Assembly (NCBI RefSeq): GCF_900089075.1
Contig: NZ_LT593745.1
Coordinates: 62,001 to 126,000 of the forward strand
Source: Vaginella massiliensis
Lineage (GTDB): Bacteria; Bacteroidota; Bacteroidia; Flavobacteriales; Weeksellaceae
Length of the DNA stretch: 64,000 nt
Direction of reading: 5' to 3'
Below, in pieces: positions 17,419 to 25,014 of this stretch (its first letter is position 1; each line of letters opens with the position of its first letter). A program made the translations under genes and the position numbers. The notes below the pieces were generated by a model. The model was given only the letters and a program-made list of their open reading frames with translations, did not search any database and was not told the DNA's origin.

Positions 17419-18201
17419 CTATTTGAAGATTGCTTCCATTTTTTGCCTTTCTTCTTCAGCCAATTCGAGGTCTACCAAAATTCGCCCCGAATGTTCATCG
17501 GCAATAATTTTTTTGCGTTGTGCGATATCCATCTGCCGTTGTGGCGGAATTGTAAAGAATGACCCAGCAGATGCACCGCGTTCTACTGGCACAACTGCCA
17601 AACCGTTTTTCACATTTTCGCGAATTCTGCTATAGGCTTTGAACAAACGCTCTTCTAATTTCTGTGCGTATTCTTGCGAAAGTTTGATGAGTTTTTGTTC
17701 TTCTTTCTCTGTATCTTTCACAATATTTTCTAGTTCGTTTTTCTTGTGAGCCAAATGTTCTTTTATTTTTTCTAACTTCTCGACGAAAGTTGCCTTATTT
17801 TGATTTTTGTGTTCGATTTTGGCATTGTATTCCCGAATTCTCTTCTCTGCCAATTGTATCTCGAGCTCTTGATATTCTACTTCTTTTGCCAACGCGTCGA
17901 ACTCACGATTGTTGCGCACATTGTCTTGCTGTTTGGTGTACTTTTTTATCAAAGCTTCTGCGTTCACAATAGTTTCTTTCTTTTCAGCAATCTGATTTTC
18001 TAGATCGGCAATTTCATCGTCAACTTTAGAGATTTTTTTCTCCATTTGAAGAACATCATCGTTCAAATCCTCTACTTCTAATGGTAATTCACCTCGAGTA
18101 TTACGGATTTCGTCTAGACGAGAATCGATCAATTGCAGATCATACAATGCGCGTAGTTTTTCTTCTACACTCATTTCTTTGCTATTTTTTGTTTCAGCCA
18201 T
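17419..18201 (-). CDS. CT398/HP0958-like coiled-coil protein without zinc cysteines
   Basis: A 260-residue protein with a long coiled coil (about residues 40-180) and a C-terminal part that matches the zinc-ribbon end of the CT398/HP0958 family (SFFTIPPQ, then HSGRILVD). The four zinc cysteines of that domain are replaced; none is left in this region. It follows the Nif3-like gene by 2 bp, so the two are probably translated together. The role in bacteria is unclear. The cysteine loss is seen directly; its effect is inferred. Confidence 0.8.
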   Translation of the reverse strand: MAETKNSKEMSVEEKLRALYDLQLIDSRLDEIRNTRGELPLEVEDLNDDVLQMEKKISKVDDEIADLENQIAEKKETIVNAEALIKKYTKQQDNVRNNREFDALAKEVEYQELEIQLAEKRIREYNAKIEHKNQNKATFVEKLEKIKEHLAHKKNELENIVKDTEKEEQKLIKLSQEYAQKLEERLFKAYSRIRENVKNGLAVVPVERGASAGSFFTIPPQRQMDIAQRKKIIADEHSGRILVDLELAEEERQKMEAIFK

Positions 18202-18203
18202 AG

Positions 18204-19298
18204 TTAATAATAATTAACAGGATTGGATTTTATTTCGGAATTAAAGACCACAAAATTAGTAATTTTTTTGCTAATATGTGCAGTCAAAAGATTTTTTGTA
18301 AATTGTTCTGATTCAAAATGCCCAATATCCATCAAAACGGTTCGATTTTCTGCCAAAAAGAAATCATGGTATTTGAAATCGGCACTGATGAAAGCATCGG
18401 CTCCTTGAGCGATTGCATTTTTGATGGCAAAAGCTCCCGAACCGCCAAGAACAGCCACTTTTTTAATTTTTTTACCCAATAGTTGAGAATGCCGAATAAG
18501 CGGTGTATTCATTTGTGATTTTACCAAATCCATAAAAACTTCTTCGTCCATTTCGGCTTCCAATTCGCCAATCATTCCCATGCCAATACGAGAATTTGGG
18601 TTTTGCAACGACAACAATCCGAAAGCAATTACTTCGTACGGATGATGGTCTCGCATAGCTTTCAGAATATTTTGCGTGAGATGCGTTGGCACCACAACTT
18701 CTATTCGAATTTCTTTTTCGGTATGCAACTCTCCAATTTCACCAATGACCGGATTTGCATTTTCCAAGGCGCGGTATGTCCCATGCCCAGCGATATTATA
18801 ACTGCACGAATCGTAATCTCCTATTTTACCTGCACCTGCGGCGAATAAAGCCTGTCGCAAAGTTTCAGCGTTTTGTTCGGGTACATAAACAAATAATTGC
18901 TGCAAAGAATGCGGTTGCGGAATCAAAATTTTGCGATTTACCAAGCCTAAGCGTTCACAAATTTTGTCGTTGACGCCAACAAACGAATTGTCCAAGGCCG
19001 TATGTATGGCATATAAGGCAATATTGTTTTGTATCGCCTTCAGCACAGCTCGCTCGACATAGGTTTTTCCGGTCAGCTTTTTCAAACCAGAAAAAATAAT
19101 GGGATGAAAACTGACGATGAGGTTGCATTTTTTATCGATTGCCTCCTGCACTACCGATTCGGTTGTATCGAGCGTTACCAAAACGTTGGTCACCTCTAAA
19201 GTCTCATCGCCCACTAACAAGCCTACATTATCGAAATCTTCAGCATAGTGCAAAGGGGCGATTTCTTCAACGATTTCTATTATTTGTTTGATTTTCAT
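18204..19298 (-). CDS. Nif3-like dinuclear metal protein
   Basis: A 364-residue member of the NIF3/YqfO family, once labelled GTP cyclohydrolase I type 2. Metal-site motifs include SFHPIIFSG (about 63-71), IHTALDN (about 98-104) and DIGHFESE near the end. The length shows the extra central domain seen in longer YqfO-type members. It is the first gene of a two-gene unit. A TATTTTTG element ends 4 bp before its ATG. The reaction remains undecided for the family. Confidence 0.9.
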   Translation of the reverse strand: MKIKQIIEIVEEIAPLHYAEDFDNVGLLVGDETLEVTNVLVTLDTTESVVQEAIDKKCNLIVSFHPIIFSGLKKLTGKTYVERAVLKAIQNNIALYAIHTALDNSFVGVNDKICERLGLVNRKILIPQPHSLQQLFVYVPEQNAETLRQALFAAGAGKIGDYDSCSYNIAGHGTYRALENANPVIGEIGELHTEKEIRIEVVVPTHLTQNILKAMRDHHPYEVIAFGLLSLQNPNSRIGMGMIGELEAEMDEEVFMDLVKSQMNTPLIRHSQLLGKKIKKVAVLGGSGAFAIKNAIAQGADAFISADFKYHDFFLAENRTVLMDIGHFESEQFTKNLLTAHISKKITNFVVFNSEIKSNPVNYY

Positions 19299-19535
19299 GA
19301 CTCAAAAATAAAAATTAAAAGTCAATTTTCGGTAGCGATTCGAGCTTCTATCTCGATTTCTAAAAACTTAAGCCACGAAAAATGTAGGATTATTCGCCCT
19401 AAAATTTTCGATTCATTGAAAACATTGACTGGTTTGTAAAAATAATTTTGTTGGAAGTGAGGACTGTATGTGGAATAAATATTCTTGTCTTTGCGTCTAT
19501 CATTTTTATTTGAGATTAAACAGAAACGAATATAA

Positions 19536-19562
19536 AAAAAAGCAAGCTCATCGCTTGCTTCC
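19536..19562 (-). terminator. Terminator of the prolyl isomerase operon
   Basis: On the minus strand AAGCAAGC and GCTTGCTT form an 8-bp stem with a 5-nt loop, followed by eight T. It starts a few bases after the stop of the gene at 19567. Confidence 0.9.
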
Positions 19563-19566
19563 TATA

Positions 19567-20643
19567 TTAATCTAAAATTTCCATATCGAAATAGAGTGTT
19601 GCGTTTGGCGGTATCACACCTCCTGCGCCTCTTGCGCCGTATCCTAATTCTGACGGAATAACCAACAAGACTTTAGAACCTCTTTTGAATAGTTCTAAGG
19701 CTTCCATCCAACCTTGGATAAGTCCTGTAACACCCACCGTAACTTCTAATGGTTCTTTGCGATCGTAAGACGAATCGATCTTTTCGCCGTTGGCTAATCG
19801 TAGAGTATAATGCACTTTGATTGGGTCTCCGTGCACTGGCACTGCTCCATTACCTTCTTCTAGCATTACATATTTCAATCCAGAATCGGTTGAAGATGCT
19901 TTTGCCTCCAAGTCTTTCAAACGTGCAATTTCAGCTGCCTTTGCTGCTTCTTCTTTCGCTTTTTTCTCTGCCATTTTTTTTCCATGATTAGCTTTTGCCT
20001 CTTCAAATGCTTTTGCTGCGTCGTAGTTTTTGTAATGTTCACCTTTGCGTATTACCTCAACTTTCTCGATTACCACATCTTCTTTTGGCTTATCTTGTGG
20101 TCCTTTTTCTACATTTGCAATGGTATCTATAACGTCTAAACCTTCTACCACTTCGCCAAATATCGCATGGCGATCGTCTAACCAAGGAGTCGCCACTTCG
20201 GTAATGAAGAATTGCGATCCGTTGGTTGCTGGCCCTGAATTTGCCATCGATAGCAATCCTTTTTTGTTGTGCCGCAACGACTCGTCAAACTCATCTTCGA
20301 AGCTATATCCTGGTCCTCCTGTACCCATTCCGTCGGGGTCACCACCCTGAATCATAAAATCTTTGATAACGCGGTGAAAAATAACGCCGTCGTAAAACGG
20401 AACCCCTTCGGCTTTTGCTGAGTTTTTTATTTTACCTTCTGCCAGACCAACAAAGTTGGCAACCGTCATAGGTGCTTTATCTTCATAAAACTTAATCAGC
20501 ATGGTTCCTTTAGAGGTCACCATATTGGCATACAAACCATCTTCTAAACTTTTAAATTCTTCTTTACTCATTGTGCTTGGAATTTTCACACCGCAACTTA
20601 TTATGGTAAGCATAAGTGTGAGGATTAATACTAGTTTTTTCAT
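19567..20643 (-). CDS. Dual-family prolyl isomerase: cyclophilin plus FKBP lipoprotein
   Basis: A 358-residue lipoprotein (lipobox ISC near residue 17) carrying two unrelated prolyl isomerase folds. Residues about 35-205 are a cyclophilin (FHRVIKDFMIQGGD, then GSQFFIT). A Lys/Ala-rich linker (about 215-250) leads to an FKBP domain at about 255-358 (VHYTLRLANG, GLIQGWMEAL, PSELGYG). Such cyclophilin-FKBP fusions are known from flavobacteria. It should act on exported proteins in the periplasm. It follows gldI by 2 bp, so a role in folding gliding or secretion proteins is likely but inferred. Confidence 0.92.
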   Translation of the reverse strand: MKKLVLILTLMLTIISCGVKIPSTMSKEEFKSLEDGLYANMVTSKGTMLIKFYEDKAPMTVANFVGLAEGKIKNSAKAEGVPFYDGVIFHRVIKDFMIQGGDPDGMGTGGPGYSFEDEFDESLRHNKKGLLSMANSGPATNGSQFFITEVATPWLDDRHAIFGEVVEGLDVIDTIANVEKGPQDKPKEDVVIEKVEVIRKGEHYKNYDAAKAFEEAKANHGKKMAEKKAKEEAAKAAEIARLKDLEAKASSTDSGLKYVMLEEGNGAVPVHGDPIKVHYTLRLANGEKIDSSYDRKEPLEVTVGVTGLIQGWMEALELFKRGSKVLLVIPSELGYGARGAGGVIPPNATLYFDMEILD

Positions 20644-20645
20644 TG

Positions 20646-21173
20646 TTATTTTTTTCGAATTTCGTGAATTTTTATTTCCATAATGATGGGCATGTCTGCC
20701 TCAATTTTTTTCTGATCTCCAAATCCTCCATATGCTAAAAACGAAGGCAACAACACGGTCGCTTCCTCCTGCTGATCGATCAATTGCAAAGCGGCATGCA
20801 AACCGCGGGGTAAATCTACTCTTCCCAACACAATTTTTTGCACTCCATTTTCTTCAAAACTATAAATGATAGAATCGTCTAGGTTTTTGATTTGATATTC
20901 GAATGCTACAAAATCACCTGTTTTGGCCATGGCATCGTTCGCTTTGCCTTCGTTGGAAATCCAAAACCCCATATCGGTTGGTTGAAAGGTGAGTTTAGAC
21001 GTTTTTCGATAGGCTTCGAACCATTGATTTTCTTCTGCTAAAAGCTGCTTGCCACGTTGTTGCGACCGTTTTAAAAAATCATCGTTGTGATAAGTTACAG
21101 GACGCTGAACTACCTTGTCGCCACAGCTAAACAAGCAAAAAATAGCCACCAAAAGCAAACTTATTTTTTTCAT
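20646..21173 (-). CDS. gldI: Gliding motility lipoprotein, FKBP-type prolyl isomerase
   Basis: A 175-residue lipoprotein with a lipobox (FSC, about residue 17) and an FKBP-type domain in its C-terminal two thirds, including FLAYGGFGDQ. Its size, the basic region after the lipid Cys, and its place next to an NrnA-type phosphoesterase and a second prolyl isomerase fit GldI, needed for gliding in Flavobacterium. Its ATG overlaps the stop of the upstream gene by one base (TAATG), which suggests coupled translation. The name is by family resemblance; a generic periplasmic FKBP is the alternative. Confidence 0.82.
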   Translation of the reverse strand: MKKISLLLVAIFCLFSCGDKVVQRPVTYHNDDFLKRSQQRGKQLLAEENQWFEAYRKTSKLTFQPTDMGFWISNEGKANDAMAKTGDFVAFEYQIKNLDDSIIYSFEENGVQKIVLGRVDLPRGLHAALQLIDQQEEATVLLPSFLAYGGFGDQKKIEADMPIIMEIKIHEIRKK

Positions 21174-22195
21174 TATAATTCAATATTTTTTAGTTGTTCT
21201 TGGTATAATGGCAACAAACTTTCGAAATAATGTAGCGTTTCTTCGATAGGCAAATCAGATCGTCCACCAGCGGCATTCATATGCCCTCCTCCGTTGAAAT
21301 GTTTACGCGCAAATTCGTTGACATCGAAATTTCCTTTGGAACGAAGCGATATTTTAATAAAATTATGATGCGTATCTTCTATAAAAATGACCGAAAAGAC
21401 GTAATTATCAATGCTCAGCCCGTAATTTACAAAGCCTTCGGTATCGCCTTTCTGAAAACCATTTTCTTTCATTTGCTCGCGAGTGAGGTACATGAATGCA
21501 GTACGATAATCTGGCAAGAAAGTCAATTGGTCTAAGGTTACAGCCAATAATTTGAGTCGCGAAGGCGAGCTGGAATCATTGACGTAGGACGAAACCTTGT
21601 CTACTTCTACCCCAGCATCGATCAGATTTGCCACAATACGATGTGTTGACGAGGAGGTATTCCTGAAACGAAATCCGCCAGTATCGGTCATGATGCCTGT
21701 ATAAATACAGCTTGCTATGTCTTTATCAATTTTAGACAAATCGCCCATTGCTTCGATAAAATTGTACACCATTTGGCAAGTTGCTGGCATCGAAGTATCG
21801 GAATACATAAAATCGAACAGATCTGGTGCTTGATGGTGATCGATCAACACTTTGGGCGCATGCGATGCTTTTACCCAATTGCCCAAATCATCTATACGAC
21901 TTAACGTATTGAAATCTAAAATAAAAATCAAATCGGCTTGATGAATGATGGCTTCTGCTCGTTTGGGCTGATAATCTGCTATGACAATGTTTTTTGCTTC
22001 GGGCAACCACTTCAGGAATTTGGGGAACTCGTTGGGAGCTACCACATTACAACTATGGTTGAGTTTTTTCAGATACAAACTCATCGCAAGAGTAGCGCCA
22101 ATGGCGTCACCATCTGGATTCTTATGCGGTAGAATGGCAATCTTTTTGGGCGATGCCAAAAGATTTTTTAAACCTTCGAAATTTGTCATTTGCAT
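21173..22195 (-). CDS. DHH-DHHA1 phosphoesterase, NrnA-like
   Basis: Probable nanoRNase and pAp phosphatase, which clears short RNA ends and sulfate-pathway pAp. DHH motifs: HKNPDGDAIGA near the N-terminus, the DHH triad itself (LIDHHQAP), and DTGGFRF; the DHHA1 end has GGGHMNAAGG. The start chosen is the ATG at 22193-22195 (MQMTNFEGL, 340 residues); an in-frame start at 22252 would add 19 residues unlike the family and overlap the permease gene. It is translationally coupled to gldI. A c-di-AMP phosphodiesterase role is the main alternative. Confidence 0.88.
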   Translation of the reverse strand: MQMTNFEGLKNLLASPKKIAILPHKNPDGDAIGATLAMSLYLKKLNHSCNVVAPNEFPKFLKWLPEAKNIVIADYQPKRAEAIIHQADLIFILDFNTLSRIDDLGNWVKASHAPKVLIDHHQAPDLFDFMYSDTSMPATCQMVYNFIEAMGDLSKIDKDIASCIYTGIMTDTGGFRFRNTSSSTHRIVANLIDAGVEVDKVSSYVNDSSSPSRLKLLAVTLDQLTFLPDYRTAFMYLTREQMKENGFQKGDTEGFVNYGLSIDNYVFSVIFIEDTHHNFIKISLRSKGNFDVNEFARKHFNGGGHMNAAGGRSDLPIEETLHYFESLLPLYQEQLKNIEL

Positions 22196-22224
22196 AGGTG
22201 CAAATATAACGAAATAGACTTGAT

Positions 22225-23052
22225 TTATACATCTCTTTTCTTGAACAACCAATAGCTAAGTGCAATAAACAAGATACAATAAACGATTGCTACGCTACAG
22301 ATTGCCCAGTCGAATGGTTTTGGGATGAAAAATTCGCCCGTCATCAAGAATTTCCCGATGTCTACCGACGGATAATCTACAACCGAACAATTGACCTCGA
22401 ATGGCAGATAAGTTGACCATAATTTCAGCTGTTCTGGTGCGTTTTCAAGTGCACTATACCGAACTAAATACTCGATTCCTTTCACCATGGTCTCGCCAAA
22501 ACTCAACACCACCAGTAATAGAATTGCAAAAGTGCTTTTGCGCAAAAGGAAAGTCAAAAACATCGCCATCACCAAATAACCAAACACCTCTATCAACAAC
22601 CCAAACGCAAAGACAAAACCACCGAAAGCATGCTGATTCTCGCTATATAAGCTGCCCAAAATCACCACAATTCCGATCAAAATAAAGGTTGAAAAAAGCG
22701 AAAGTAAAAACGCCAACAACAATTTCGAAAGAAAAAATTCGCCTTTAGAAAAACCATCGATAAGGTTCTGTTTAACGGTTCCAAAACTGTATTCATTGCT
22801 GATGTTGTTGATGAGAATCACGGCAAGAAAAAACTTACCAAACCCCATAAGCCAAGCAATATTGTGCCAGATTACTGGATATTCTAACGCTTTCATTTTG
22901 ATAAAATCGACCGCTATCCCGTTGATATTCGGGTGAAAATTTGGCAAAATAAAGCCCATCGCAACAATCATTAGAAAATATAAAATCAGAAAAATGCGAG
23001 TTCCTCGATTGTAAAAAGTTTTTTTCCACTCGATTAAAAATAGTCGAATCAT
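22225..23052 (-). CDS. ABC-2 type transporter permease
   Basis: A 275-residue membrane protein with about six hydrophobic segments: one near residues 20-38, four between 60 and 190, and one at the C-terminus. The layout is that of ABC-2 permeases that pair with a separate ATPase. Its start overlaps the end of the ATPase gene by 4 bp (ATGA). The cargo cannot be told. The overall type resembles bacitracin/lantibiotic export systems rather than the gliding GldF/GldG permeases. Confidence 0.85.
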   Translation of the reverse strand: MIRLFLIEWKKTFYNRGTRIFLILYFLMIVAMGFILPNFHPNINGIAVDFIKMKALEYPVIWHNIAWLMGFGKFFLAVILINNISNEYSFGTVKQNLIDGFSKGEFFLSKLLLAFLLSLFSTFILIGIVVILGSLYSENQHAFGGFVFAFGLLIEVFGYLVMAMFLTFLLRKSTFAILLLVVLSFGETMVKGIEYLVRYSALENAPEQLKLWSTYLPFEVNCSVVDYPSVDIGKFLMTGEFFIPKPFDWAICSVAIVYCILFIALSYWLFKKRDV

Positions 23053-23948
23053 GCGTTGTAGTTTTGGATTAATTGGAAAAATTGAGTTTCTAAGCTTTCG
23101 CGTTTTTGCACCAAATGATTGAGAACAATTCCGCGGTCGAAAAGTTGTTTGTTGAGCTGCTCACCCGTGAGTGCAGTATTCAACCTCACCACTACGAAAT
23201 TTGTAACTTTTTCTACTTTCGAAAAATAAGGCATCTGTTTCAACTCTCTCACCAAAGCCTCGAGATCAGCTGCACCTAATTCTAAGATTCCGAAACTTGG
23301 ATGCATCTCTTCTACCGAGCCAGCATACAGTATTTTACCCTTGTTGAGCACCACCACATGCGAGCATACTTTTTCGACCTCATCCAACAAATGACTTGCC
23401 AGAATAATGGTTGTTCCCAAAGCTGCAATTTTCTTGATTATTTCTCGTATCTGGATGATTCCCTGCGGGTCTAAACCGTTGGTAGGCTCGTCTAAAATCA
23501 AAACTTCGGGGTTATTGAGCAATGCCGAAGCTATTGCCAATCGCTGTTTCATCCCGAGAGAATAGGTTTGAAATTTATCTTCTTTACGATCAGCCAAGCC
23601 CACCAATTCCAATTTTTCTTCTATATTTTGATAAGGAACTCCTTTGATCTCGGCTACAATTTCTAAATTCTTTTTAGCCGATAAATACGGGTAGAATTTC
23701 GGGCTTTCGATGATGGCGCCAATTTTTTTCATCACCTCGTGAGAGGCATCTTGTCCGAACCATTTCCAACTTCCGCTTGTGGGATTGATAATTCCCAAAA
23801 TCATCCCTAAGGTTGTCGATTTCCCGCTTCCGTTTGGACCGAGAAGTCCGTAAACATTACCTTTCTCTACCGAAAAAGTAACGTTGTCAACAGCTTGCAG
23901 CGAACCAAAACGTTTCGAAAGTTCGTTGATTTCTAAAACTTTTTCCAT
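23049..23948 (-). CDS. ABC transporter ATP-binding protein
   Basis: A 299-residue ATPase with Walker A GPNGSGKST (about 37-45), signature YSLGMKQR, Walker B LILDEPTNGLDP and the switch His in ASHLLDE. An 80-residue C-terminal extension is typical of ATPases that serve ABC-2 permeases. It heads the operon ATPase-permease-nrnA-gldI-prolyl isomerase. The position near gldI recalls GldA, but the sequence looks like the general exporter type, so I do not name it. Confidence 0.9.
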   Translation of the reverse strand: MEKVLEINELSKRFGSLQAVDNVTFSVEKGNVYGLLGPNGSGKSTTLGMILGIINPTSGSWKWFGQDASHEVMKKIGAIIESPKFYPYLSAKKNLEIVAEIKGVPYQNIEEKLELVGLADRKEDKFQTYSLGMKQRLAIASALLNNPEVLILDEPTNGLDPQGIIQIREIIKKIAALGTTIILASHLLDEVEKVCSHVVVLNKGKILYAGSVEEMHPSFGILELGAADLEALVRELKQMPYFSKVEKVTNFVVVRLNTALTGEQLNKQLFDRGIVLNHLVQKRESLETQFFQLIQNYNA

Positions 23949-24018
23949 TGTAATTCTGTCTTTTCGATTAGTCTATATTAAGAAAAATTTCTTACATTCA
24001 GCCAGAAAATTTACAATC

Positions 24019-24894
24019 ATGTATCGGATTATTTTTTTAGTTATTTTACTTTTAATTGGCAATTTTTCTTGGGCTCAAGAACTGAAAAACTATCAGTTTT
24101 ACAACCAAAAAAAGCTAGCGATAAATTTTCATCATGCCGCTAAAATTTTGGCGAAATATGATATTGTACTCTTTGGCGAACACCACAACGACGCCATTAT
24201 CCATTGGTTACAACTGAAACTCGCAGAAGAGCTTCACAAAAAATCGGAAAAAAAATTGGTCTTGGGCTTCGAGATGTTCGAACGCGACAACCAGGCCGAA
24301 ATAGAACATTTTCTCAACGGAGAAATAAGCGAAAAAACATTCACAGATTCTGTAAGGTTTTGGTCTAATTACAAGACCGACTACAAACCGCTGATTCTTT
24401 TTGCGAAAGAAAGAAACCTGCGCGTAATTGCAAGCAACGTACCCAGAAGATATGCCGCTTTGGTAGCAAAAAATGGTTTAGCAACCTTGGATCAATTGCC
24501 AAAAAACGAAAAAAAATGGATGGCTACATTGCCTTTGGTCGTGGACGAAAAAACACCAGGATACCCCGAAATGATCGACATGATGAAAGATCATTCTACC
24601 ATGAACGCCCAAAACTTTGTTTACGCCCAAGCATTGAAAGACGCAACCATGGCAGAAAGCATTTTACAACATCGCAAAAATGACGAACTCATCCTTCACT
24701 ACAATGGTGATTATCATTCTAAAAATTACGGAGGTATTTTTCATTACCTGAAGCGTTTCGAGCCGAAATTGAAAGTCGCTGTAATTTCTGTTATAGCAAA
24801 CAACAAGCTTCTTCCGGAATTTGAAGATCAACAGCAATATACGCCAACCGAAATTTTGTTGGTGATACCCAGCGATTCTCCCAAATCTCATTGA
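24019..24894 (+). CDS. ChaN-like haem-binding family protein
   Basis: A 291-residue secreted protein with a signal peptide (MYRIIFLVILLLIGNFSWAQ). The motif LFGEHHNDAIIH near residue 55 and the later HYNGDYHS are typical of the ChaN/Cofac_haem_bdg family, some of which bind haem and help iron uptake. The start at 24019 is chosen because it begins the signal peptide; the open frame extends upstream to 23884 but overlaps the divergent ABC gene. It is a single gene, and I see no iron-uptake genes beside it. Confidence 0.85.
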   Translation: MYRIIFLVILLLIGNFSWAQELKNYQFYNQKKLAINFHHAAKILAKYDIVLFGEHHNDAIIHWLQLKLAEELHKKSEKKLVLGFEMFERDNQAEIEHFLNGEISEKTFTDSVRFWSNYKTDYKPLILFAKERNLRVIASNVPRRYAALVAKNGLATLDQLPKNEKKWMATLPLVVDEKTPGYPEMIDMMKDHSTMNAQNFVYAQALKDATMAESILQHRKNDELILHYNGDYHSKNYGGIFHYLKRFEPKLKVAVISVIANNKLLPEFEDQQQYTPTEILLVIPSDSPKSH

Positions 24895-24910
24895 TCGACT
24901 ATCGAGCAAG

Positions 24911-25005
24911 TTTGCGTGAGGGATTGAAGGCTTGTTTGAGCTCTTGTCTGAAGCGTAGCGAAAGGCAAAGCGAGGCCGGAAAGCCCGACCGAAGGGCACG
25001 CCCAA
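24911..25005. repeat. Structured intergenic repeat of flavobacterial type
   Basis: A GC-rich 95-bp block fills the gap between the convergent chaN-like and priA genes. The outer arms GCGTG (24914-24918) and CACGC (24997-25001) can pair. Inside, TTGTCT and AGGCAA can pair around GAAGCGTAGCGAA, and a small GGC/GCC hairpin follows. The word order GCGTGAGGGATTGAA, GAAGCG-x-AGCGAAAG, AAAGCCCGACC, GGGCACGCCC is one I recall from many flavobacterial intergenic regions. No second full copy is in this window, so its repeat status rests on that recollection. Confidence 0.6.
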
Positions 25006-25014
25006 AAAGACTTT

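Noticed and set aside
23049-23948. Naming the ABC ATPase GldA because gldI is close.
   Set aside because: Its partner is a single ABC-2 permease and the sequence is of the general exporter type, so the gliding label is not supported.
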